64,000 bases of DNA from the NCBI GenBank assembly GCA_023053545.1, contig JAKZAN010000004.1, positions 12,375,235 to 12,439,234 of the forward strand, in the 5' to 3' direction. Below the pieces are notes generated by a model. That model saw only the letters and a list, made by a program, of their open reading frames with translations, was not told where the DNA came from and made no database searches. The position numbers were made by a program, and so were the translations under genes. Numbering within the stretch: the stretch's first letter is position 1; the number at the start of each line of letters is the position of its first letter. Positions 26,001 to 37,000 of this stretch are shown here, piece by piece. Source of the DNA: Lepidurus packardi. Its lineage: Eukaryota > Arthropoda > Branchiopoda > Notostraca > Triopsidae.

Positions 26001-29000
26001 ACAGTATCCGTGAAAAAACTCCCGAGAAAAAGAAAGAATTCTCCTATTCATAAATAATCTCACATAGCAATCTAAAATTGTCACGGCTCAGCCCAATGGG
26101 TTTCCTGACTCTTTAACAGACTTTGGGGAGATTTGGGAGAGGAAAACCGTTACCTTTTACCTACTAGCAGGCTTTTCAAAACAAAAGAAGCTTGGGATTG
26201 GACAAGATACAAAGTGTCGCTTTGTGGAATGTCTCGGCGCATTCTTGGGGAGGGAACCGGTACAAGGGACCCGTTCGTCGGCGAACCGCGAACCACAAAA
26301 CAACAATGAATAGGAGCCCACTGGGCAACGCCGCCATTAGGCTTTCCTGATGTTTGTTGTGTTCTCTTAACCCTATTTCCTCTCTCCGAATTGACCTTCT
26401 CTTCCAAGGAACTTCTTCCAGAACTGCCCTTCGCTACAAGTGGAATTTCCATAAGGGATCCGAGTTTCTATCATAATGTACCGGTTCTGAACTTGGCTAG
26501 AAAGGAATAGATGCATTCTCGAGTAGAAGAAGAAGAGTTTAGACGCTTTTGACAAATGATTCGCAGTAAAAGGATACAAGTCATCATGTCTTGCACGTTG
26601 GTGATGTCCGGTGCGGCTGGGAACGCCTTTCGAACTTCTTTTCGCAAGTCGTAGAAGGCATTGTAGTAACTGGGCAAGTCGATTCCTTTGGTACAAACTT
26701 CAGGATGCAGGCACTGTCGTAAAGGCAGTTGGCCGTCCGTTACCAGCACCAAATTGGAGCTGGCTGGATGATCGGCCGTGGCTGGGGAGAGAGCATTGCT
26801 GTGATCGCTGGACGGGGAATGTTGTCGGATCCGGGAATGGGGCGGGAACAAGCCCAACACTGTACTGCAATAGGCGTCGAACTAGAAGAGAGGAAATGAC
26901 TGGATTAGAAAACGGCACCGACCATGGATCTACCTGTATACCAACGTACAATAGCTTTCTCTTCATGCCTTCCCCTTTTTCCTACACAAATCCCATGGGA
27001 ACATAACAACACTTTGAAGGTTCTTGGCTTCAATTAAGACTTCTCAATTGGGAACAAGAAAAAAAGGAGGGGAAATGTGCGAAAGGTAACCCTGCAGGGG
27101 TTCTAAAGTCATTTCGCACAACTACAAGTCAACGAGTAGGAATTTGGTCCAAGGCTGAAGTTGCATTACCGTCACGACTTGGAAGAAAAAGTAACGTTTG
27201 ACGTTTGGGGAATGTTCTAGGAAAACGTGGTCGATGGCTAACAATTAGCTGCGAGAAACCCGTATCGCTTGTTCCCATCTGCGTTAAGTATTGGCCCTGT
27301 GTAGGAATTTTGTGTACACAGTATAGATAGATCGGACTATCTGACATGCAATTTCACTGTGCCCTCAATCGAGTTCCTTTTCTTTTGGCTACCTGTATTA
27401 TTGAGGACTTGTGTTACTTGCTCCGCTTTCCAAGTAAGCTAGTATGAAAGGGCCACTGAACTTTCAGGTATCCCCTCCCCCCGCATTAGGATCGAACCCA
27501 TTTTCCTTTCGACTTCCCATAAATAAATTATCGCTCTAATGCGATTCTAATCATATCTAAACATAGCCACATTCTACTTAATGCAGTGCACGTGGATTCT
27601 AATTAGATTCGATTCTAATTATATCGATTCGATTCTAATTATATCGATTCGATTCTAATTATATCGATTCGATTCTAATCATATCTAAACATAGCCACAT
27701 TCTACTTAATGCAGTGCACGTGGATTCTAATTAGATTCGATTCTAATTATATCGATTCGATTCTAATTATATCAATTCGATTCTAATTATATCGATTCGA
27801 TTCTAATCATATCTAAACATAGCCACATTCTACTTAATGCAGTGCACGTGGATTCTAATTAGATTCAATTCTAATTACATCGATTCGATTCTAATTATAT
27901 CGATTCGATTCTAATCATATCTAAACATTCATATCTTCTAATTCTTCGATTCTAATTATATCTTCGATTCTAATTATATCTAAACATTTATATCTAAGTC
28001 ACATTCTACTTAATGCAGTGCACGTGGAAAAGCATTATCATTGTACCTTCTAATGTACGCTCATTCTACTGTACTGCAATTCTCCCTAATGTACTCTAAT
28101 TTCGTATCTTTAATTGGCAACGAATGGAAGAATACCTATGTTAATATCTACTATTGACTTTGTGCCATCCGCCAACTCTACAGCCGATTCAAAGCTCTTG
28201 CAAATATCTTGGTATTGACTTTGTGCCTTCTGCCAATTCTACAGCCGATTCAAAGCCCTTTATTTGTCTATTGAAAGTCTATTGAAACTCAACTGTCTAT
28301 TTGAAAGCTTCTGTTTGTTTAGATGAAGTGACAGGCTGTGTCAGAAGGCTATTGAATGAACTTATCAAGTTTAGCGTAAACAAGCATAGAGATAAGGCGA
28401 CACGTGTCTTCTCGAGCCGTATGTTTGTGCTGTGCCGATACTAAAGTATTGACCTTCACACCCAAAGCTTCTCTCCTGCTCTCCTGTGTGTCCCTCGGTC
28501 CTGAAAGGCGAATCATTCCAGGGATTCTCAGGGGGGAAATCCCAACGTTACAAAATAAACTGGCCAAATTAGCTTCTTTTCCTTGGAAAATGAACAGTCT
28601 GGCACCACAAGAAAGTGTCCTCTACCCCTCACTTTCAACACGTCGGTTCTGGCATGACAACAAGTAGCACCAGATGTGTTTACGAGGCTGAACCTAGAAG
28701 TTAGCTTGGTTTGGCAGTGCCACCTGTCACGGAACCCGCAGTCGTAACCACCAGCATAGCCCAAGTCCATCAACCAACCCATTAGTCTACCTGCACAGTC
28801 TACTTAGAACCTAGCACAAAAATAACTGGGAAAAAAATCCCTTAATTAGCTTGGGGAAAACCGACGTTTCCAGGAAATGAAGCTGAGCTACCCTCAACAG
28901 ATAAGATTTGTACAGTACTTTTCCTTAAAAAATGGAAGAAAGGCAATACTTGAGCTCGGGTTTCACGAGTGAGGGAGTGACCTGACCTTTCCCGGATGCA

Positions 29001-32000
29001 TTCCAATAAATCCGGTTTTTCTGTGACTAAGCTTATCAAATGCATCTCATCATAAAGCTTTCTCCTAGATCGTGAGACGTTAAGGCGAAAAAGTATACCA
29101 CAATGTGTCCATACCTGTTCGATTATACTCTCCAAAGGACGACCACTCCGAATAGGATCTTCTGCCAAGCCCAGCTCTTCCCGAGCACTTTCAGACAATA
29201 CATTTTCGTTAATATCCGCCGCACGAGGTTTCACCCAATACTCTTGCACACTGATCACCTAGAGGAATACAAAAGAAGTACATTAATGAGTGACCTAGTT
29301 CAGAACCGTCAACAATCTGTGATTTCTAGAAGCAATTTCATTTGCTGTATATGAAATATCATTTGGAAAGTAATCTGAAAGAAGGTAACACGAAATAATT
29401 TCTATGGACATAACACGTTTCCATAGAAAAGCTTGGCCTATTCAACAGTTTCCATGGAAGCTTATAAGAAAAAAACAACAACAAAACTTGACAAGATTTA
29501 GCATCCTTAAAAACACGTCTCACGCTCGTGGTTGTCTTCGGATACTTTTACGTGTCTTTTACCATAAACGCTAAAGATTTTGTCTTACTTTTGGGTCCTT
29601 GAAAGCCAACTTTGTCTCCGTGCCAAGTTGCTAACTCACGGCCGGGACTGAAATCCAAAAACTAAACAACCCAGACTACCTAAATCACACCATCCGCCAT
29701 CTTGGATTTTGTTTATACGCCCAGCAATTGCGACATATGGCCATTTTTTCTTATGCTATATATTTTTACCTTTCAATCCAACTTATGGTGTCTAGAAGGG
29801 ATCCTGGATAAACTACGTTTTACAATTTACGAGACTATTGTACTGCGTCTTTTTCATGGGTTTTTAATGAAGTTTCCTGAACCGGTATACAAGTTATACC
29901 CAAGCACCATCATTTTTCTCCAGCAAGTTTTACAAGTTGAGCTGTTAAAGCAGTGTGGAAACTTTGGGAATCGAAAATAAAAAAGAAACACCTTGAAACA
30001 CCCTTGGATATCACCCACCTTTCATTTTCGTTCTCAAAAAAACCCGTCACAAAAATAAAACCCAAAAGTACTACAAATCACGCCGTCGAAATTATCTTTA
30101 ATACTTTTTCACTAATTCTTTTAATCTATTTTATGCAACAGAATTCCTACCCAAACTTAATTTCCCTGTACTTCCTCCTTAATTGGGAAATTCAACTTGA
30201 ATTGAAATTCAAATGTTGAAATTCTTTGTTGAAATTCAAATGTTGAGATTCTTTGTTGAATTTCAACTTGATGTCATTGCTTGGTACTCCAATTTCAGTT
30301 CTTGTGTGAAGGTCTTGAACGTTTTCTGGATTTCCTTGAACGTTTTTCTCAATCTTTGACTTTGGAAAGTGAAGATTACGGACCTAAGGGTTAAAACATC
30401 AGGGGTCTATGGAGAAGGTTTGTAAAGGCAGACATGAGATGAAGAAATACAGCCAAGTCGTGTGCAAGTTGGTTTTGGTCGGGCAGCGGCACATGTGTGA
30501 AACAAGTGAAGAGGCGATTTTGTTGGAAGGTTGTATAGATAGGTTCATATAGATATTCCGGTGAGTCTAGAAGAAACGGACCGGTTTAGCGGGGTTTTCA
30601 CTTGCCGTGAGCCGCGAGTTTGTGGAACGCCTTGAGGAAAGAAGAGAAGAGAACGGAGCTGCTGTGTGCAGAAGCCCTTCCAAAGCTCGAGCTGCGAGCA
30701 ACAGGTAAAAAGGTACACACTCTACACGTTATTTCTATATATATATATGTAGGTATAAGCCGATTTATCTGTACACAGAAAAAAAGAGAGCCGGGTGAAT
30801 ACAGTGGAAAGAGTCACGCTTCGCCCGGTTTCCAACAACTATTTGGTCGAGAGCTGTGTGGTTTTGGGGTTTGAAGTTCCCTTTTGCCATCTCTGCTGGA
30901 AAAGCTAACTTCCCTCAAACCTGCATGGCTTACAGGCAAGGTCAATCAACTTAGCACGTATACACCTCTCCAAAACAGCTCTTTGAACGCAAACTGGTCT
31001 TATAGACTTGATTTTTTTCGTGACAAGGTTTTTGCAACTCAAATGACGGGGTTGTATAACCCTGCTACGAGGCTAGAAATCTGGGGGTTTAAAACACGTG
31101 CTGGAGCCCTAGGAAATTCAGTGTTGCAAATTCATGGTTGGCACTGGAGCTACTCCAGTGAGGTTAATGTATTCCGCGTTTTAATTCGCTTTAGCTAAAC
31201 GAACCCTGCCCATGAGGCTAAAGGCCAAAATGTTTCTGGGGAAAAACCGTTTGGTGCGCACTATGGCGATTCATTGTTGCGAACCAAGGCGAACTGGTCT
31301 TGGAAAGTGTTGAGCAAGAGGGGGAATTTCCTGACTACTTTTAGGTGTTTTTTTTCCAATTTGATCGAGCTCCTATCTATTGGAAAGCTCGCTTTTTTCA
31401 GTCCTTTTCCTTTGTTTGCATTTTTGTAAGAAAGGACACGGCAGTTACCTCGCCGGGCCCTGTAAGAAAACGCACATGGCCGAGTCCAAAGAGGCGGTAT
31501 CTCTTGTACAAGTATTCCCCTTCACAAGAAAAGATAATCATGAGAGAACGCACAGGTGTGAGCAACAGGAGCTGATAACGGAAGTTTCCCCGGCCATTCT
31601 AACTTGAAATACCTTCTAATTTGTCTCCCTGTCTTCGCTTTTTTAGCTTTTCTAGCTCTGGTCCCCCGCGGTTAATTGAGCTTTAGGTAGGCTCAAGGGG
31701 AAAGTTTCTTATATTCTCAACACCCTCCAATCGAGCCTATGTCTCGGGGAAAAAATACACAAAATATTATGCCTGTTGGCTTCTCTACAGTTGGGATACC
31801 GAAAAAATGTACCTGTTGACTCAGTTTCAGTGAGTAGTCGTTTTTCTTATCCACAAGCTTCTTTTCCCTGTAAACTCCTAAGCTAGAAAGGGGGAAAAAT
31901 GGCTGTCATGTCATGTATGACCGTCCTTGACGTTGCTCGAGTGTGCTGCAACAGGTAAAAAAAGGACAGAAAAGCTCCAGGAACATTCTAAACCCCTCCT

Positions 32001-32484
32001 TAATTATCCTTGTTTACTTTCCAAACAACACTCGGTATCTTGTTCACTTTACGAGCTTCTACATCGTTTTTAATATTAGAATCTTCCTTATTTCAATATC
32101 TTCCTTAATCGAGAAGCTTTACTTGGAATAGAATCGATGTTAAGGTAATCGATGTTTATAATCGATGTTAAGGTACCTTGGTCCATATAAACCAGAATTT
32201 GCTTATATTTTAGGTTTAAAACTTATCTGAACTATCTAAACTCTTCTCGTTACGTTGATGAGTTATGGGTACATTTCGGTGTTAAAACATACGTCGTATT
32301 AAAGATGATTTATATTGTTTATATTGTGTAGGGTTAGCTTCCGTGGCGTGCCCCTTCTTACCTTGTTGGTAGCGACCTCTATGACGACATAAATGACCAA
32401 GACGACTTCTTCTTCATCGGTACCCAAATTAGGCCCATTTTGACCAGCCGTTGCAACGTGAAAAACACACAAATGTGAGGCCAT
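8238..32484 (-). CDS. fus: ESRP / Fusilli-type splicing regulator with four RRM-like domains, 13 coding exons
   Basis: Family role (known): nuclear regulator of alternative splicing binding GU-rich RNA; Drosophila Fusilli, vertebrate ESRP1/2. Exons: 32484-32362, 29258-29115, 26881-26578, 23226-23128, 22595-22541, 22366-22256, 18896-18721, 17406-17312, 16540-16325, 15731-15498, 13537-13324, 10364-9982, 8396-8238, all phase-consistent, about 770 residues. The RNase H-like N-domain (1-200) opens [17 protein letters not shown] and holds LGTDEEE and [13 protein letters not shown]1 (247-330) has [23 protein letters not shown]2 (350-432) [13 protein letters not shown] and [12 protein letters not shown]3 (487-580) [11 protein letters not shown] and [10 protein letters not shown] Gly/Pro/Tyr-rich linker leads to RRM4 (688-770), with [31 protein letters not shown] and RYIELFMA. 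Introns reach 3-4 kb and carry many arrays. An alternative end is listed separately. Confidence 0.93.
8500..9740. repeat. Degenerate array of 250-300 bp units in the last ESRP intron
   Basis: Units share TAGATGG-CGC, TTCATATGAACGCGCATCG, TCTGCGCAATCTGTCCAACGG, a T-run, CTAAACTAGTTACGC and an AT-rich tail of AATACTATAAATACAT type. Copies start near 8516, 8812, a truncated one near 9070, and 9333. TTCATATGAA is itself palindromic. This may be an expanded mobile-element fragment. Confidence 0.8.
11369..11417. repeat. Poly(A) run of almost 50 bases
   Basis: An uninterrupted A tract lies in the ESRP intron between exons 12 and 11. Other long tracts in the gene are at 10951-10974, 17003-17031 and the T tracts at 17791-17815 and 19019-19040. 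They could be retroposon tails or slippage products; no element body is recognised beside them. Confidence 0.85.
12389..13537 (-). CDS. fus: Alternative terminal exon of ESRP: extended exon 11 with Gln/Ala/His/Pro-rich tail
   Basis: From the exon 11 acceptor (13537) the frame stays open for 383 codons to TAA at 12389-12391. The first 71 codons finish RRM3. An internal donor CCTG|GTATGT at 13324/13323 leaves phase 1, exactly what exon 12 (10364) needs, so splicing there gives the four-RRM form. Reading through adds about 310 residues: a Gln/Ala run ([14 protein letters not shown]), a His-Pro-Ser segment, and Gly/Pro/Leu-rich sequence ending YPSSLYPAL. High GC and protein-like bias argue against plain intron. 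The product would be about 901 residues and lack RRM4. A weaker phase-1 donor (ACAG|GTGGCG, exon end 12580) could join most of the tail to exon 12. Which form is used cannot be told from sequence. Confidence 0.72.
   Translation of the reverse strand, partial: GQPSGEAFIQMDSESSAFGAAQNRHHRYMVFGKKQRYIEVFQCSGDDMHMVLTGGLALPTTPATPKALLSPGMLPWDPLSVSVQAQQAAHQQVAQAQAQQAAQAQAQQHQLLVEAQLAALSRQQENLYLMGLAPPPSASALLQAANNSNFHHAHHHQRPHTPASSSSSSSSNTVHRASPNNNSLLDRRPLGAGGVTSSKPPLLPGLAPSPTGLGMSNAAGLMGGHKAPPPLSLYQSLTTADLAALSSFQGFPPGFNPLASGGAPGGGFSFPQSFSLLSHPSPNPLLLHPLHQSLQGLGSAFPNAHPYRTPLSSFASHLTGGAGKAPPGGPNPGATLGVGGKRNWENAFPGSNPSQDPQGNKRQWPLGGGASLSYPSSLYPAL
13630..14770. repeat. Array of about eight 120-170 bp units in the ESRP intron upstream of exon 11
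   Basis: Each unit contains CTTATAAGATATTCTTAAGG, CTCCCGTTATAC(G/C)TTAGCC, TATTGGTGCGAAACATAGAT and GGC(TC/GC), and GTTTGTTATTGTTTTTGTTA. Early copies (13630-14150) have a short ~120-bp form with GACTTGAGT(T/A)AGTCTTC. Later copies (14160-14770) carry an insert with AAATAGCTAACTGCCGGCAA, giving two unit families side by side. Confidence 0.88.
16590..17035. repeat. ~62-bp minisatellite in an ESRP intron
   Basis: Four to five copies of a unit containing GAAATTATCTTCAATTTTTT, TCTAAATGTGAAAAACATAG and AAAGATGTTTGACAAAAGAG. Copies are interspersed with CATTCCACTCACATTCG segments and end in a 29-base A run. The array sits directly upstream (in transcript terms) of ESRP exon 9. Confidence 0.85.
17875..18660. 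repeat. AT-rich tandem/dispersed repeats in the intron after ESRP exon 7
   Basis: Repeated modules include TTTAAACCATTCGATATTAT, GGAAATTATTGGAATTATAT, AAACTTTGAAGATTTAGTAA and TCGGAATTCTTTAAGAATTG. The composite period is 110-180 bp with about six imperfect copies. The array abuts exon 7. Confidence 0.8.
20150..20900. repeat. Very AT-rich degenerate repeats in the large ESRP intron between exons 7 and 6
   Basis: Two to three diverged copies share GATCCAACA(T/C)AGGCGGAGC(T/C)TACGATTGTACT, AAATTTACTTTATAAATA(A/G)TATC and ACTAATATACGAGTGATT. No coding content is seen. The rest of this intron (18897-22255) shows no recognisable gene. Confidence 0.65.
23808..23850. repeat. 19-bp direct repeat made of GTACATGTAC palindromes
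   Basis: AGTACATGTACATGTACCC occurs twice head to tail (23808-23826 and 23827-23845), followed by AGTAC. The core GTACATGTACATGTAC is a 16-bp palindrome, so each copy can fold on itself. Confidence 0.85.
24249..24267. repeat. Poly(C) tract
   Basis: A run of C, nearly uninterrupted and 17 or more long, within an ESRP intron. It is unusual among the A/T homopolymers of this window. Confidence 0.85.
24505..24612. repeat. ~62-bp direct duplication, AT-rich
   Basis: The segment AAAATTTTAGTTAAAATTTA followed by GTTTTAAAAGTTAGTTTCGTG occurs twice in a row within the ESRP intron between exons 4 and 3. Confidence 0.7.
27540..28027. repeat. Two-level satellite: ~20-bp ATATCGATTCGATTCTAATT units in a 128-bp higher-order repeat
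   Basis: Short units of ATATCGATTCGATTCTAATT repeat two to four times between longer blocks holding CATATCTAAACATAGCCACA, TTCTACTTAATGCAGTGCAC and GTGGATTCTAATTAG. Longer blocks restart at 27542, 27671 and 27799 (period 128-129), with a decayed fourth near 27908-28027. It lies in the ESRP intron between exons 3 and 2. Confidence 0.9.
28149..28260. repeat. ~65-bp direct duplication
   Basis: TATTGACTTTGTGCC(A/T)TC followed by GCCAA(C/T)TCTACAGCCGATTC occurs twice, at about 28151 and 28213, within the same ESRP intron. No coding signal is visible. Confidence 0.7.
29259..32361. other. First coding intron of ESRP, no gene recognised
   Basis: Three kilobases between ESRP exons 2 and 1. Several plus-strand open stretches of 60-105 codons occur (for example 30884-31198), but none has a recognisable domain, biased protein-like composition or consistent splice partners. 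I call this intron, possibly with regulatory DNA. Confidence 0.6.
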
Positions 32485-34020
32485 TTTCCCGACAGACAAG
32501 AATCCTCGTTTCTCTTTTGCTTTTAAATACGAAATCACAGTTTGCTCACGATTTTCTTAGGTTGGGAAGGGCAAAATTTCCCTGGAATAAATAAACTTGG
32601 AGGGGTCTTTCTTTTTTTGGGTGCTATTCGAAGTTTGAATTAGCACACTTTGTTCCTTTTTTGCTGGTTAATTTCCCAAATTGTGCTGTTCATTTGAAAT
32701 ACACTCAAAAGTTCGACATTCCTGGATTGGGGAATATTTCACTCACGCACTTTGGGGAATTTTTTCTTTACACCGACACCGTTGATTTCCCATGAATTTT
32801 TTGGTTTTTTACTCTTTTGGTCGCGTTAAAAAGCTTGAAATTTTTCGACAGAAAATCACAAGAGCCCGAAAATTAAACCCTGGGCGAAAAAGATGGCGGG
32901 GGCTGTTGAAAAAGAGCTTCGGCTAGGATACACCACCACACATGAGGAGTCTACGACAGAATACAGTAGTAGTAGTAGAAAAAATTGTCCCCGAAAAAGA
33001 TCCAAAAACCACACACACCTGAATCCAAGCCCCGATCCTAAACGACTAAAAACGACCTGCACGCCGTACACGTTCACCAGAGGAAACGTGCAGTGTGCGG
33101 CTTCACTTTTTCTCCCTTTCTTCCTATTCCCCGCCCAGGTAAAAACTCGCCCCAGGTGTGTTGCGTACCTCCCCTTCCCCCCCCCTTCTCCCAAACTTGT
33201 ATTATCCTCTTATGTTCCCCTCATACTAAAAGCGCTCTCATACTTTCCCTTCCCCTCTCTCCCCCCAGCTCACCTTTCCCTCACCTTCCCCCTCCTCCTT
33301 AGCTCCCAATTCGAACTCGACATGAATGCACGATAAGCTAACCACGCCCTTCTGTCCTCCCTCAAGGTTGCATTTGCTCCCGCTCCCAATTAAGCCTTCT
33401 GCATGGAGTTTTCCACGATTGGGAATGAAAATACAAGGCTGGAAGCTTCTCATGTTCATTCGTTTAGCTTTAACCTCTCTTTACTTGCCCGGTTTGACAC
33501 ACAATAGGCAAAAGACGCTGAAATTCATTGTTAGGAAGCAAATTGTACCTTACCTTAGCAAAGGATCTATAGAACAGGTGGGGAAGTAGTCAGGTACGGT
33601 GTAAATGATTAGCTGACGTAGAAGGTTTTAGGGGTCGAGTTCCCGAACCGGAAGAAACTTTGTAGCCTTTTAAACACGTGGCATTTCATAAATAGACGGG
33701 GAAACCGGAGCACACCGACACCCCAATGACTTTATATAGGGAGGGAATTAAAGGGATTTTTCCCTTCTTGTTTATATTCTTTTATTATTATTTTCTATTA
33801 TTTAGTTTGTTCTTTTATTATTGTTTACAAGGTTTTTTTTATTGAATAAATCGTCGTTGTATTTCCGCCCCAATACAACATAAAAGCTAGAGCGGATGGA
33901 GCGCAGTTGTATTCAATTTTGCTCCGCATACCTACCCTTCTTTCTGTTGTTAATGGAGTGAAATTCATTGAAAATTTGGGTTGTTGGGATTCTGTCTTTT
34001 GGTGGGAGGGGCTAGAAACA
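32485..34020. other. ESRP upstream region and CWC22 3' flank
   Basis: Contains the presumed ESRP promoter and leader, with a CT/CCCC-rich block at 33150-33310 and a YY1-like AAGATGGCGGG at 32889-32899 on the plus strand. A plus-strand frame of 147 codons begins at that ATG but shows no family resemblance. On the minus strand AATAAA (33843-33838) lies about 180 bp past the CWC22 stop and is a good candidate poly(A) signal. Confidence 0.55.
33838..33843 (-). terminator. Candidate AATAAA poly(A) signal of CWC22
   Basis: TTTATT on the plus strand reads AATAAA on the minus strand, 178 bp downstream of the CWC22 stop codon. It is the first canonical hexamer I see after the stop. Confidence 0.5.
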
Positions 34021-37000
34021 TTAATGCCTTCTTCGGTAGTGCTCTTCAGGTCTCGAATCGCCTTGTCGGTGTCGTCGACTGTGATCAGAAGGAGGTCGGG
34101 GACTCCTTTTTCTTTCAGTCCGGTAGCCATCACGATCATCACGATCGTCTCCCTTGCGGGGCCTGTCACGACCCGACCCTCTTCTCTCTTCCAATCGGCG
34201 CGAATCATCTCGATCTTCGTATCGTGTTCTTCCAGACTGCCTCGAGGCCTCTTCCTCAATACCTCGACGCCTTTCTCGCTCTGGTTTCTGGGCCGACTCC
34301 TCTCGCCGGTCTCGACGCTTGACCTCTTCCCTTTCGCGACGATTTTCCTCGTTGCCAGACGGTTCAGGACTTGGTTTCTGGGCCGACTCCTCTCGCCGGT
34401 CTCGACGCTTGACATTTTCCCTTTCGCGACGGTTTTCCTTGTTGCCAGACGGTTCAGGACTCGCTTTCTGGCGCTCAACAGCTCTGGATAAACGCTCTTT
34501 AGCCTTGTCTCTCTTCGTTTTCCTTCCCTTCTTTGACGCTTCAGAATCTACACCGGCAAAAACGGGAGATTGTAACCAAAAATTGTACAAAAATAGTATC
34601 AAATAAGGCATTCAAAAGCGTTCGTTTCAAAAAATAGTATCAAATGAGTATCAATAATCATAGTATCATAGTATCAAATGAGGCATTAAAAAGCGTTCGT
34701 TTTAAAAAATACTATCAATAGTATCATAGTATCAATAGTATCAAAAATAGTATCAAATGAGGAATTAAAAAGCGTTCGTTTCAAAAATTAGTATCAAAAA
34801 TAGTATCAATAGTATCAAAAATAGTATCATAGTATCAATAGTATCAAAAACAGTATCAAATGAAGCATTAAAAAGCGTTCGTTTCAAAAAATAGTATCAA
34901 TAGTATCATAGTATCAATAGTATCAAAAATAGTATTAAATGAGGCATTAAAAAGCGTTCGTTTCAAAAAATAGTATCAAAAATAGTATCAATAGTATCAA
35001 AAATAGTATCAATAGTATCAAAAATAGTATCAATAGTATCAAAAACAGTATCAAATGAGGCATTAAAAAGCGTTCGTTTCAAAAATTACTATAAAAAATA
35101 GTATCAATAGTATCTATCAATAGTATCAAAAATAGTATCAAATGGGGCATTAAAAAGCGTTCGTTTGGTGAAAAAGGAGAGTTTCCTTCGTTACCAGAGT
35201 TGGATGAAGATTCCGAGGAAGAACTGGAGGTGGAAGACGAATCGGAATCTGAAGCGCTCGATTCATCACCGGCTTGCTTCAGTATCTCTAAAGCTGTCGC
35301 CGACAAGCCCGTCACATCTGTCGGGTTCACACGTGGTGCGGTGCGCAAATGTTCGCGTAACTCATCCCTAAACAAAACCCCCGAACAACAGAAGATAAGA
35401 TAAAGATAAGAAAACGGATGCATGTTGGGCTTCCTTACGTCAGTCCACCCAGGCCAATGGATGTGAAAAAATTGATTGCAAAACGGGTGTTGCGTGGATC
35501 GTCCCTGGGAAACATGCCTTCAAACGCAGCTTGCAATGTCCTAAAGTTGAAATATTACATACACACTATTTCTTTCCTAAAAAACCATTTTTTAAATAAT
35601 TTCTTTCTTAAAAAAACTCATTTCTTTCTTAAAAAAACAATTTAAACTCATTTTTCCTTGAAAATAGTTTAAAAATCATTTTTTCCTGGCCAAATAAGAC
35701 AAAATAAAGGTCCATTTCGGGTTTTCACTGAGGCGAGAAACGAAAACTGAATGGCAACTTACGGATCTTTGAGCCGTTCATTCAACTTGGCTAATCCTAG
35801 ATATTCGGCCAGTTCTTGAAAGAGAATCTTGATAAAGATCCTGGACGACGATGACGTCTCTTCTTCATTTAGACGAACATGACCGATGACTTCCCAGGAA
35901 ATGGCGTCTGAGAATAGCAAATGCGCAAAAAATTTCGCAACGTTCCTAAGACGATTGGTTTCCAGGCGATGGATCGTATCATACGTGTCTCTAAACAATT
36001 GCTGGAAAGGCCCCACATACAACGCGTTCAACTGGCAGAACCGCTACAGGGACCCAAAAGATACAATTTAGGAAACAGTTTTCACATTGGAACTGACCTA
36101 GAAACAGAACTAATTCCAAGAAAAATTCATTTTACCTGCGCCATGAGGCCAAAGAACTTCTCGTACGTCCTTTGCTGAGCGCAACAGTCCAAAATCATGT
36201 TGCAAAGCTCGGTTTCCTGTCCGGGTTTCAATTGCATCTTCATGAGCTTGTGCACGCTCTCGTTGTGATCCAAACTGGATTGAATGGTCAAGTAAATCGT
36301 CCGCCGCAGATTCACCAAGTTGGTTTCGGTCTGATCCAAAATGGCGGTTTCTTTCTCCAGCTTTTCTTCTACAAACAGCCTCGTTTTAAAGCGAATTGAA
36401 CGATTTTTTGCCTCGATTAAAAGCCCTTTTACCTTCGTCCTCTTCGCTGGAAGAAGCGGATTCCGAGCCAGACTTATCTTCGCCATCATCGCTTTCGTCG
36501 CCGGAATCGTCCAGAATGTCTTGCATGACGCCTTTGTACTTTTCTTCATTGGCTTCAAACTCGGGATCCAATTTAAACACGTCTAAAGCGTATTTACAAA
36601 AATAAATTGAAGTACGCGAATCATATGCATCTAAATATTAACACGTTCTGTTCCAGCACGCTAACTGAATGGTAAGAATAGTTCTCTATTGTTACCATTC
36701 AGTTAGCGTGCTAGAACAGAACGTGTTAATAAAACACGTGTTAAGAAACGTGTGTGTGAATAATATAAGACACGACCATAGGCGAAAGCTTACTTTGTCT
36801 AAAAAACAACTAAAAAGTTAAAAAATAATAATAATAATAATAAATTAAAAAATAACGGATAAAACACTCAATGCGCAATTCAAATACTATTTCATATTAA
36901 TAACAAAAGTTAAATATAGAATATGTTAAATTCACCTAGCATGGTTTCTGGATCTGTGGGATCTTCCAGTGACATTAAATGTGTAAACTGCTCTTGTTCT

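Noticed and set aside
32893..33336. 147-codon plus-strand frame starting at AAGATGGCGGG
   Set aside because: No recognisable family, low-complexity Pro/Ser/Thr content, and position in the probable ESRP promoter; kept only as a motif note.
33907..34606. Long plus-strand frames (up to 194 codons) rich in Ser/Arg/Leu
   Set aside because: Antisense shadow of the Arg/Glu/Ser-rich tail of CWC22, which has homology and splice support.
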